A stretch of 64,000 bases of DNA from Hydrangea macrophylla. Its lineage: Eukaryota > Streptophyta > Magnoliopsida > Cornales > Hydrangeaceae. A model generated the notes under the pieces. The model saw only the letters and a list, made by a program, of their open reading frames with translations, had not been told where the DNA came from and did no database searches. Positions 45,907 to 55,968 of the stretch are shown piece after piece; positions within the stretch are counted from its first letter, which is position 1, and each line of letters begins with the position of its first letter. The position numbers were made by a program, and so were the translations under genes. Location: the NCBI GenBank assembly GCA_033977485.1, contig CM066990.1:13768001-13832000 (forward strand), in the 5' to 3' direction.

Positions 45907-45920
45907 GAAGAGGGGTAAAC
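45907..45920 (+). other. Polypurine tract of Tat C
   Basis: GAAGAGGGGTAAAC directly before the LTR. The same sequence type is used by Tat B (GAGGGGCAAAC). Confidence 0.75.
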
Positions 45921-46722
45921 TATTGACACCCCGATTTTGACTAACCGTCAAATTTAGGGGAGTGTTACCTCTAAGTCCGACAATGACAATGTCTGGCTAA
46001 CTTAGGGTTTCCAAGGTGGTTCAAGCTCTCCAAAAGGCTCTTTAATTCCAAAAGAAATAAACAAAAAAGGAGGAAAGAGGGAAGAAAGTAGAGAAAATGG
46101 CATGCGGTGGAGTTGTCGGCGGCACTCATATGGTGCTGCAACGGGAGTCACTTGATGCCGCACCTGTAGTCACTAATAACCACACCGACATTCACTGAGT
46201 GGTTCGCACAACTCGTCAAACATTACAAAAATAGAAGTAGTTCTGAAAATAAGAAAAGGAAAGAAAAGAATAAGAAAAAGAAAAAGAAATTGAAAACAAG
46301 GCAAATAAGAAGCACAAGAAGATGACAGTCTGCGAGTTGTCTGTTGCATTCCCTGAGTGCCGCTGTGGCACTCAGTGAATGCCGTTGCGGCAATCGATGG
46401 GTGCCGTTTTGGCAGTCACGGAGTGTCGCGGATAGCTCCACCGAGTACCGCATTTTTTAAAAATATGCTTTTTGAAATAGTAGGTTTTGTACCATCAAAA
46501 GAACATCCGAAATTAGGGTTTTCACCTCAAAACTACTAAAACACCCCTCAGAAATTTGCCTATATAAAGGGATGAATATCCTCATTAAAAAGGGATCTTA
46601 ATCTTTGGGCTTGACTAAAAAAAAATCTGAAATATCTTGAATCTTGATATTCTTAGAGATAATTAGAAAGAATCTTTGAGAGGATTAAGAAAATTTAGGA
46701 GTTGCAAGAGTTGTAAGAAGAT
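45921..46722 (+). mobile_element. Tat element C, 3' LTR (cut by Tat B insertion)
   Basis: Starts TATTGACACCCCGATTTTG (first TG decayed). Word cluster at 46105-46455, TATA CCTATATAAAG at 46559-46569. Matches 4188-4730 closely until 46718-46722, where element B begins; the remainder is outside the window. The open minus frame at 46223-46453 is a shadow. Confidence 0.8.
46105..46569 (+). promoter_or_regulatory. Tat C LTR promoter: GGCACTC..GAGTGCC cluster plus TATA
   Basis: Words such as GGCGGCACTCATATGGTGC, CATTCCCTGAGTGCCGC, GTGGCACTCAGTGAATGCCG and GGCAGTCACGGAGTGTCGC, ending about 100 bp before CCTATATAAAG. Confidence 0.55.
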
Positions 46723-49700
46723 TGTGGACACGCGGAATTCCACTTCTTTTTGTTTTTGTTTGAAATTGATTTGGATCAAAGAAAGAAAAGGAAGAGTCTG
46801 TTGAAAACAGATACAGAGTCGCCACTTGGTCTTTAAGGAGCCAAGATACCTAATTTGACTCACCCAAATGGATAAAGGGCACCGGTCTTTCATAACCAAA
46901 GAACTTGGCTCGGGATTTTGGTACGAGAGAGGAAGGAGCCTTTGTCACGACTAAAACACCCTCAACTCGCCCCGTCTTTCGACGGGCCTCAATTAGCATC
47001 CAAATAATCATCTTTTACTATGTTTGGTTCGACAGTTAATATTTATGATAGGTATATTACATCATATAAAAAACTTGAAATGGAAGATCTAAAGATAAAA
47101 TATCATTCATAAGATCTAAGCCAAGTATCGCACAATGCAAAGTGAAAGATCACACGAACAAACCTAGGAAAAATCGTCTAATCACATATCAAGTAATTAA
47201 GTTTCCCTAATCTAAAGGGGACATGAATTGTTCTTGAAACAAAAAGGATCAAAGTATGCTTAGCAAGCTAGAATGATGCATGTTAATCTTTGAGGAAAAG
47301 AAGACCTTTCAATCCCCGGGACGGATGAGAAAGGAAGATTAGATCGAGGGGAAACATGAACGTATTATCAAGTTCATTCCTTATAATCTTCTTAGATTAG
47401 GAGTCACAAAAGCCCCAAACTTTGCATGGATGCAATGCATGTATCTAGAATGTGCCAAGGTTGTAGTGTGTTTTGTGTTCATGGACTTTCTAAAGTGTCT
47501 TAGAAATCTAAAATATGCATGAATTCATGGGGAAAATTATCATGGAATATGTACAAATATAGTATGGACCATTTTCTAGGATATGAACTAATTTGAAGTA
47601 CATGTAAGCATCAAATCAAAGTATGGAAGTAAAAGTATGATTGCTGTGAATAGTGGACAGAACAGTAACATGATATTTTGGAAATTGAAAAGAGGGGTTA
47701 GGAATGTTTTCAATGCAAGATTTTTATGGAGATCTTCCTTATTATGTCTGGAACACAATCCAAAAATCAAATCTTTAATAACTATCACAGATTGAGAGAA
47801 ATCATATAAAAAATAGAGGTTATTCAGAAACAGAGTCCGTACTGTCGACTGAAATGTTAGAAAATCTTAGAAAATGAAAACAAACGATCTAGAGGCCCAT
47901 ATTATATAGAAGGTTCCCTAAGACATTCAAGTTCAAGGGAAAAATAAGTTGGGACCACTATTTTTGGAAAAGTGTTCTGTAAAACAAGTTGAAAGTCAAC
48001 CTAGTTGCTGTGACAGCAGAGGCAGAATGTTTGGACAAAAATGGACCCCTTTCAAGTGTTTCCAAGTCAATCCAAAAATCATGGGTGATCTATAATGAGT
48101 TAGAAAGACTTTACAAGTGGTCTTGAATTCATATATTTATTATTGAACTCAAAATAATTCTTTGAAGTTAAATGACTCACTGTTTTGAAGGTTTTTGAGA
48201 AAACAAGGTTTATTTCTTGAAATCAAGATGAGGGGTTTAAGAGGGGGGTTTTTGAAAAGGGGGTTTTGAAAACATATTTTCAATACTTAATGAAGATTAT
48301 AACCACTTAAAATGTCAACATTTGACTCGCATCAAGAACCTCCAAGATTATTGGAAAGTATTATTCCCATTTTAAGACAAGTTCATGAATACATAGGAAT
48401 GTATTGAACTTGAAATCATCATCTATCAAACATGTTTTTGAGGTCAATAGCTACTATTCATAAGGATTCACTCACCTCAAACTTCATGTCATCATCTAGA
48501 TGATGATAGACTAGTAAGTAAATAAACAAACAAAAAAGAAATGAGGTAAGAGAAGATGAACAAATATAAACAAATAAATAGATAGCAATCAATAGATGAT
48601 ATTCATGATGTATTGGACTTGTAGTTTGGTGTTTCACTCATATGTGGTGACATTGGACATGGAAGTAGATTCCTCTCTCTTAAATGCTCACTAAAATGGT
48701 GGTTGGGTGTATAGAATATGAAGTAAGTGGAAGTAATGAAGTAAAAACAAAGTTTAGAACTCACTCTTTTGTTTGGAAATCAAAGAAGGAAGCTTCTTTT
48801 CTCTCTATTCTAACCTTATCTCTACAACTTTCTCTCCAAAACTTTTCAAAGCTTGCATTTGACACCCCCAAAATGAGAAGTCAAGGGGGGTTTATATAGG
48901 CCAATTTGGGGAGGTTTTGGGATTTTAGAAGTACTCCCATTGGTCCCAAACATCTGTGAACATAGAACTACGTCGTTTTGGTTTTTAATTAATCAAAATG
49001 AAACCCAAAAGAAATTACAAAAATATACCATTCTGGGGGAGAGTGCCGCGGTGGCACTGGGCCTGTGCTGCGGCGGCACTGCTCCTTATTCATCCAGATA
49101 ATCCTTTTTAGGCCCCCAGAGGTTCCGGTATTCACGAAAAGGCCCTATTTCGTCCAAAATTCACAAAAAAATGCATACAAACTCCAAATTGAGGTTGTGA
49201 TATACCGTTGGAAAGGTAATGGAGTCTATTTAATATAAAAAAAAAAAGTTCAGAGATAGGTCACTTTGAAAAGTTTTTGCGATATTCACGATAAAAGCTG
49301 ATTTGATCACCTTTTTCGCCTTTGGAAATTTCTAATAAATTCGTTTGAAATCCAAAAATTATGTGCAATATACTGTCGGAAAGCTATTGACCTCTAGTAT
49401 CTATGAAAAATATTTGAAAAATGATATGGTGCTCCAGTTTCAAGGTCAACTTTTGGTCAAACTGATCAAACTTGGGATTACCGGGAAGTTCTGGAAACCT
49501 CTGGGAGCTCCCAGGAGCTGACGTTTTCGTTCGATTTTCTTTTAAAACTCATTTTAGTATTTCCCACATGTTCTAGAATGATTCCAGAACTTTTTGGCGA
49601 ATTTGGATGATTTTGGTCAAACCTTGGTCAAACCGGTCAACAGGGACTTTCTGGGAACTTCCAGGACTTCCGGGGGTCTCTGGGAGCCGATGATTTCATC

Positions 49701-49929
49701 CGATCTTGCTTTAGGACTCATTTTATTGTTTTTCTAATGACGTAGCGTGTTTCCAAAACATTTGGTCCAAATCGGGAGCGTTCGGGCTTTCAAGGGTATT
49801 TTGGTCATTCTGAGCATTTTGAGAGATAGAACTAACTTCCAGGAGTCCTTTTTGAGTCTTTTTGATCATTGTGAACCACCAAGCTATGGGTCTCCTAAAT
49901 CTGATAGCTGACAAAATGGGGTGTCTACA
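46723..49929 (-). mobile_element. Tat element B, 3' LTR (minus strand), 3.2 kb
   Basis: On the minus strand it starts TGTAGACACCCCATTTTG at 49929, preceded by a PPT, and ends near 46723-46725 inside LTR C. The 3' part holds 'AAGTGGCGACTCTG' and 'GTTTTAGTCGTGAC', as in LTR A. TATA box at 48891-48900. No gene inside. Confidence 0.85.
48891..49086 (-). promoter_or_regulatory. Tat B LTR promoter: CAGTGCCGCGG..CACTG words upstream of TATA
   Basis: Minus-strand TATA CCTATATAAA (48891-48900). Upstream, at 49045-49086, lie 'GAGTGCCGCGGTGGCACTGG' and 'CTGTGCTGCGGCGGCACTGC', two near-palindromes. Confidence 0.55.
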
Positions 49930-49942
49930 GTTTGCCCCTCTT
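49930..49942 (-). other. Polypurine tract of Tat B
   Basis: Minus strand AAGAGGGGCAAAC directly before the LTR start. Confidence 0.75.
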
Positions 49943-50101
49943 AGGCATGAACTTGCGAGGCAACGCATGTCGTAAGCGAGTGCCAAAGCTTTGAAGAGAC
50001 CGGTCTTTTTGGAGGCTATAGATTTAGGATAAAAAGCATTGCGAAAGATGTAATGATAGAAAACATGATGCTGGGGCCAGGGCTGGTCGTGCTCTTCGTG
50101 A

Positions 50102-50150
50102 GCTGCCTACGTATCCCAAGGGGAATCAGACCAGGACGTAGTTCAGGGCA
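50102..50150 (-). repeat. Tat 3' motif, distal copy in element B
   Basis: Minus strand 'GGTCTGATTCCCCTTGGGAT' then ACGTAGGCAGC, between the accessory module and the PPT. Two further copies lie on the other side of the module (55786-55832 and 55887-55938). Confidence 0.8.
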
Positions 50151-50689
50151 CAAAGGAACAAGTAGCACATGCACAACAAGACATGCGAATGCTATGTTAT
50201 AAGGATGATATGCAATGCATGGATGTGATATGAATTACGTCATGAGTCCTATCATGTTTCGTATTCTGATCTTAGTATGAGCTGGTGCTGTGGGGTGTGT
50301 GCCACTTTGAGTGGACTTATGTCGTGCTAGTGTCTCCGACCGTGATGCAGTGGCTGACTCGGATAAAGACAATGATTTGGAAGACTCTGGATCTCGGGGT
50401 AAACTTCTTAAATTACGGGAAGTGTGCTTCGCAAACAAATGAAATGGATCAGACGCAAGGTTTTAGAATATGACAACTAAAGGTGACCGAGGGATCTTGT
50501 GATAAATGATAGGTAAGGAAGCTATGAAAATGGATAGATGAGAAAGCTCATGATAATCAGGAGACACAGAGTAGTGGAACGACGGTGCTCGTCTGGACAC
50601 AGGCGATGTTCTGGTTGTTCCTGATGACCGATCTTTGGGAGTCGGTTCTGCTTTTGCTACATTCTGCTGGGGATAGTGGAAACTAGCAC

Positions 50690-51200
50690 CCTTCCATATT
50701 TGTCCTCAGGGGATGGCGTAGGACTCTCAGAGAATCTCTCTTTTCTTGATCGGGAACCAGGACCCATCTCTGAATCTCTCACGGTTGATCAAATCTTCTG
50801 CGCTCAATCCAAGAGGGCCGGTCGGGGCCTCCGGGAGCTGGTATCTTTCTGTTTCTATCCTTAGAGGATGATGTAAGACTCTCGAGGAATCTCTCTTAAC
50901 TGTTTCTTGATTGGGAACCAGGACCCATCTCTAAATCTCTCACGGTTGATCAAATCTTTGCATTGGTTGGTCCAAAAAGCTGATTCGGGCCTTCGGGAGC
51001 TGATATCTTTCTATTTCTGTCCTTGGGGGATGGTGTAGGATTCTCGGAGAATCTCTCTTAACTGTTTCTTGATTGGGAACCAGGACCCATCTCTGAATCT
51101 CTCACAGTTGATCAAATCTTTGCATTGGTCGGTCCGAAAAGCTGATTCGGGCCTTCGGCAGTCGATATCTTTCTATTTTTGTCCTCAGGGGATGAGCCAA
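50690..51200 (+). repeat. About three tandem repeats of ~162 bp in Tat B
   Basis: Matching points at 50701, 50856, 51018 and 51180 give units of 155, 162 and 162 bp. Shared blocks include 'GAATCTCTCTTAACTGTTTC', 'GGGAACCAGGACCCATCTCT' and 'CACGGTTGATCAAATCTT'. Noncoding; the variable 3' region of the Tat element. Confidence 0.95.
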
Positions 51201-51319
51201 ATCTGCTATGGTTAAAATGGATCTGTTGGGAATAAAGCCTCATAAATCTTGACTAAAATGGGCCATTAGGGCTAAAACAGGTCAGAACTGGCCGAAATGG
51301 GCTGAAACGGAGCAAAGCA

Positions 51320-51425
51320 GGGCCCGCGAGGAGCAGTGTCGCGGCAACACTGGGCCACTGCCGCGGAGGCAGTTGGCCAGTGCCATGGTGGCACTAGGTT
51401 ACCAAACTCCATGTATGTATATCTC
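51320..51425 (+). promoter_or_regulatory. Putative promoter of the PMD gene in Tat B, with LTR-type words
   Basis: Three words, CAGTGTCGCGGCAACACTG, CCACTGCCGCGGAGGCAGT and CAGTGCCATGGTGGCACT, at 51333-51396, then a weak TATA-like GTATATC at about 51417-51423. The word type is the one in this element's LTR (49045-49086). The first PMD exon starts at 51617. Confidence 0.5.
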
Positions 51426-51616
51426 GGGTTTTTGGGCATTTCAAGCTTATTTTTGGCCATTTCGGGGTACTTTTGGAGCCAAAATCCGTCAAAACGCAGC
51501 TTGTGCGCGCTCAGGTGAGTAATCTTTCCACATGATCAGAATTTTGATTGGTGTTTTGGTTTGTTCCATTTTTCAAGAAGAAATTTTGGTTCTAGTCTTC
51601 TAATTTCTTGCAAATC

Positions 51617-53799
51617 CATGGCTTCGAGCTCAAGGAGATCGTCTAAGAAGGCCAAGGAACGAATGAAAGCCGAGAGCTAAACCCGGACTTGATTTTATAG
51701 GACCCCCAATGTCATCTTTCAGCCGTGGCTCTAGCGTGTCTGGTATGTAAAACTTTCGACAGTTTAGGACTATTTTGTGTATTGTGCTAGTTGTATGAAT
51801 TGTAGTGTGCTCCTAGAGTTTGTTGGAAGCTTGTTTTGTGCTCGTATGTTGATTTTGTGAAGTTTGGACTTTGGGTCATGAATAGTGATTTATTGCTCAT
51901 TTTTTTGTTGTTTTTTATGTGTATAGGTGCCGGAAGTGACATTAAAGGGCCATGGTAGTCTTGCTCACGCTTTTTTGTGGTACACCCAACTCTCGCCTGC
52001 CATCAAGAGAATGGTAAACGATGCCAGTTTTGGCGGCTTTGTCCGTCTAGTTTCAAAGAGTACCAATGATCTGGCATATTTTTATGCTCTTGCTGAGAGA
52101 TAGAGGGACACCACCAATACTTTTCACTTGCCATTTGGAGAGATGACAATGACGCCTTTTGATTTTTCCATGATTACCGGTTTGAGAGTTGGCGGGAAGT
52201 GCCTGATTCTGGACTACTTCTATGAGATTGATCCCGAGGCTGTCGAGATGTTGATTGGGGCTGTTCTTCCTAATTTGGAGAGGCACTGGCTCCCTTGTGG
52301 CTAGTTTTATCGGGCTTATGGCAGAGGGAATCACAACCTAAATAATTCTCAACTTTTGAGGGTATTTCTTCTGTATGTCCTTGGTTGCCCAATATTCACA
52401 ACACGGAATGATCGGATGAGCTTGAGGCTTCTTTCATACCTGGCGACCATTGGTGAGATCCCCTCTTATGACTAGGGCGGTGCTGCCCTGACCCACCTTT
52501 ACAAGCATATGGGTGAAGTTTCCCGGGGCAATGTCAAATCGACATGGGGATTTTGGCGAGCTTGGGAGGTATGTACTACATCCTCTTTTATCTTTCGACT
52601 TTTTTATTTCCGTACTTCTGGGCTTTTCTGATTTTTCCTTTGTCTGTGCAGCTTTGGAGTTTTGAGTACCTGAAGATGTTGGCTCCTTCCCCTGCTAATG
52701 AATCAGGTGAAGATGAGGACGACATGGCTCATGTGCCTTTGTTCCCCCGAGGCTTGAGATGGCAGAGGGATGTTTGTCGGGGTAAAGATCGGGGCTCATC
52801 GGATTATTCTCCTCAGAATCTTCTTATCTGGGCTGATAGCTGCTAGCGTTGATTGGACACCTTGGGAGTGTCTTGCCTATGCTACCCTAGAGGAGATATA
52901 GGCGGTCAGGCCCCTTTCCTCTTGCCGACTTCTGATGGAAAGTACCGAAGGCAGGCAATGGTTCCTTGGCGAGCGAGTGTCTCGGCAGGTGGTTGGCGGT
53001 CTGAGGTATATCGTGTCCCTCATAATCCTCCTGTGATAGATGTTGATGACCTTTCTGGTGATGCTTTGTTGGCGGCCTTAGCTGGTACTGATGTTTGGGA
53101 TCACTTTCTCTCTGAGACCGACTATGAGACTTACCGTGGCCGCTTCCTGATGTCCAACTTCCCACTCCTGGATGTGAGTTTCTTTTACATTTTGTCTTTA
53201 TCCGTTGCCTATGCTTTTAACTCATCTTTTCCCTAACTTGTTTTGTGCCTACAGCTTCGCGAGATGTATAAGAGACAGGTCTCCCCAGTTTCTGATCCTA
53301 TCCCTCCTTGGGATTAGACCGTTAATGTTTTGGGTACAGATGGCTCCCCCCAGGTTATGGAGGTGTCGCGGGTCACATGTGGGTATCCTACCCAGCCAAC
53401 ATGCGTCCTCAACGTCCCTTGGAGTTATGCTGAGGAGGGCCACGCCTTGGCAGCTAGCTTACGGTCTTTGGTCCTCACGTGAGACCATCGGGTATGTCTC
53501 TAATTTTGCGCTCCTTAAGGTTATGAGGTCCTAAACCTGATTTTGCCCTTGATAGATGGATGGTATGCAGCAGTTTGCCACCAGTCAGATGGCGTCCTTG
53601 GTAATTTCCTGACTCGACTTCGTTTTTGTACTTTTTGTTGTTTCTCTACTGATTGCTTTCATTTTATTTATGTGTGCAATATCGTGGGGGTGGTGTCGAC
53701 TCATCGAGGGCTGGGCCGAGGAGCAGAGGTGGCAAGAGGAGACCATCGCCAATGTACACTCCGGGTGGCCCGACAGAGGACGAAGAAGAGGAAGACTGA
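51617..53799 (+). pseudogene. PMD (plant mobile domain) gene, six exons, antisense in Tat B
   Basis: Best copy of the captured gene. Exon 1 from ATG 51617 ('MASSSRRSSKKAKERMKAES', then a stop) to about 51740 (GTATGT donor); exon 2 51927-52568: 'LKGHGSLAHAFLWYTQLSP', 'HLPFGEMTMTPFDFSMITGL', 'VFLLYVLGCPIFTTRNDRMS', 'STWGFWRAWE'; exon 3 52652-53173: 'LWSFEYLKMLAPSPANESGE', 'SDYSPQNLLIWAD', 'VPHNPPVIDVDDLSGDAL'; exon 4 53255 to about 53489; exon 5 53556-53600; exon 6 53680-53799 with an RG-rich then acidic tail ('SSRAGPRSRGGKRRPSP', 'EDEEEED'). Introns have GT..AG ends except the last acceptor, now AA. In-frame stops in exons 1-4 mostly replace Trp. The family (MAIN/MAIL1-related) acts in gene and transposon silencing in Arabidopsis; the role here is unknown. 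Confidence 0.85.
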
Positions 53800-54160
53800 G
53801 GCCTCCTAAGCGGGGATTTTGTTTTATCTCCATTTCATGTTTTCAATTGGGTTGTACTAGTGAATAATGTGACTGTTAGACAATGTGTAAGACGATGTGT
53901 AAGATGATGTGTAGGATGATTTATTACCCTTGATAGCGTATTATGATGTTTTGTCTTTCGAGCCGGATAGTTTCTGATTTAAAGGCGCAGTTATGTGCTT
54001 GCTTTAGTTGGTGGTTGTGTATTATGATTCTGTGATTGTTGATGTTACTGCGATGAGCAGCCTTGTGATAGTGAGTGTGTTTGCCTTGCAGGTGGGATAG
54101 TCCGTGAAACGGGGAGGTGCTGCCAAAATTTTGAATTTTGCTAGAGCCGCGACAGAAAAT
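53800..54160. other. Spacer between PMD gene and second accessory ORF
   Basis: Short tandem phrases 'gatgtgtaagatgatgtgta' at 53882-53915; splice-acceptor-like TTGCCTTGCAG ends near 54091. No gene. Confidence 0.5.
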
Positions 54161-55158
54161 ATGGCATTGCATGATACCTCTCAACTCACAGCTTGGCTGA
54201 ACATCACGGATGGTGTGGAGCGGATCAACCTCTTCAGCTACGGTCTGACCGAGCTGTTCTCTCTTCGCCAGATGGCTCTGAACACTGAGTTCATGCGTGC
54301 CGCTATTGTTCACTGGGACCCGGTGAACCATGTCTTCAATTCAACGGCCTGGAGATATGCCCCCTGTTTGAGGAGTTCTGTGCTATCCTTGGCTTCGATT
54401 CTGACTCTGACCTAATTCTCCCTTCTGCTGATACCCCCAGTCCCATGCGAGGCTTGGCTGAATACCTGAACTGTTCCACTACTATTTCCTGCTGGCTAAT
54501 TCATGGTAAGGTTCTTGACATTGCTTCCATCATCGCCCGGTTTGCTAGCCCTGGGAATTCTAGCGTATATGATGCTACCCGCAGGGCCGCTCTGATATTG
54601 TGCATGACTTTGCACTTTCTGTTCTCGAGTGCTTCCATCGACTTGATGCACGTGTGCCTTAGGCTAAAATTTAGCAGGAATCCCATGGCCATGGTTCTGG
54701 CAGAAACCCTGAATGGTTTAGATCACGCTTTCAATCAAGGAACGCTTCTTCTTTCTGGGGCGCCTTTGGTGTTACAGGCTTGGCTCTATGAGCGCCTTCA
54801 GCTATGGGCAGATAATGTGTCGCCAGTTTATTTCTTCAAGGATGTGCTTCATTCTCATTATACTGCTGCCGATTGGGTTGGCATGATGGGTGCTTTATCT
54901 GAGGCCAACATTTGCTGGATCGTGAGGCATTGGGGCCTTCATGTTGTGACCACTAGTCTCGGGGATTACCAGAGAGTGTGGCTGATGGGCCTGAGAGAGA
55001 CTTCTTTCTATCATCCTCGCAGATTGGACAGACAGTACGGGCGAGTTCAAGAGTTCCCCCGGGGGTTTACTGAGAGGGTCTTTGCTTCCAGAGTCAAAGC
55101 CACTACTATTGCTGCTTTTATCAGGGGCAGGGCCGGTCGAGTAAGAGCCTATTTCTAG
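54161..55158 (+). pseudogene. Second accessory ORF in Tat B: PMD-related / DUF7745-like protein, one frameshift
   Basis: Antisense to the element, like the PMD gene, and downstream of it. ATG at 54161 follows a splice-like acceptor. 'MALHDTSQLTAWLNITDG', 'LFSYGLTELFSLRQMALNTE', 'MRAAIVHWDPVNHVFN', then a one-base loss near 54338; the next frame continues 'FEEFCAILGFDSDSDLILP', 'MRGLAEYLNCSTTISCWLIH', 'RRAALILCMTLHFLFS', 'LAETLNGLDHAFNQGTLLLS', 'GAPLVLQAWLYERLQLWADN' to 55158. The lead-in (WDP..H.F.., evaluation of a two-part helical domain) resembles the PMD-related DUF7745 proteins common in plant retroelements. I am fairly sure it is a retroelement accessory protein, less sure of the family name. 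No catalytic motif seen. Confidence 0.6.
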
Positions 55159-55785
55159 AGACCTTTGAAGAAATAAAAGACACAAAATAAAATTAGACTT
55201 GACTGATTCTGCTTCTTTCCTCCAAGTGTCTTTGATATTTGGGGTTGCTTTCTGAAAGAACTTTTTGTGTTTTCATTTATCTTTGCTTATGTAATATTCA
55301 AAGTTTGTTTATCAATGAACCTTGGTTACTTGGAGAACCTTATTTCATGCATTTGGCTTTCTAAAAATATTCGTAGTATGATTTTGATCAGATGTTTGCT
55401 TTTGGTACTTGTTTGGACATGCTAGGACGATTAGAGGCAAACGAGGCGGGTGGCCGAAGCTTGCCCCTAGTTTGGGATATGTATGGTTGTGAGGAAAACA
55501 AGGTAGAGGACCAACGTTTGCCCCTAGTTTAGAAGAGGTTCAGGAAAATGAAGCGGGTGGCCGAAGTTTGCCCCTAGTGTGAAGGGTGATTTCTGGGTTA
55601 TGGTAAGGACCGCGACTTTATTTTTCTCACATGCTCATAATTTTGCCTAGGCACAAGTTAGGTGATCTAGCGAGCTCTTTTCTCTCTTTTGTTATTACTC
55701 ACTTTGGATTTAACTCTAACTTTTGCCTAGGCGTCCTTTCGGATTTTTGACCTAGCGAGCCATCCTTTTTTTTTCTTTTTGAAAG
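55159..55785. other. Spacer in Tat B with repeated phrases
   Basis: Contains three copies of a phrase around 'GTTTGCCCCTAGT' (55465, 55527, 55566), two of them after 'GCGGGTGGCCGAAG'. The phrase resembles the PPT/LTR-start region in reverse. Also two 'TTTTGCCTAGG' blocks (55642, 55723). No gene. Confidence 0.5.
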
Positions 55786-55938
55786 TCTGCCTACGTACCC
55801 CAAACGGGGATCAGGTCCAACGTAGTTCGGGCCAAAGTCTTAAAAGAAAAGGGGTTGATTATGATGGCGTTGACCGAACCGATGCGGTTGCCTATGTATC
55901 CCCGAGTAGGAATCAGGTCGAGCGTAGTTCAGGGCAGG
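55786..55938 (-). repeat. Two proximal copies of the Tat 3' motif in element B
   Basis: Minus strand: 'GACCTGATTCCTACTCGGGG' then ATACATAGGCAAC (55887-55938) and 'GACCTGATCCCCGTTTGGGG' then TACGTAGGCAGAC (55786-55832). They follow the integrase stop and, with 50102-50150, bracket the accessory module. Confidence 0.8.
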
Positions 55939-55968
55939 ACTTGAAGGAAAAGGGGTTTTGGGGAATGG

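Noticed and set aside
52053..52334. Minus-strand ORFs opposite the PMD gene (also 52887-53165, 53924-54331)
   Set aside because: Shadows of the plus-strand exons; no family features.
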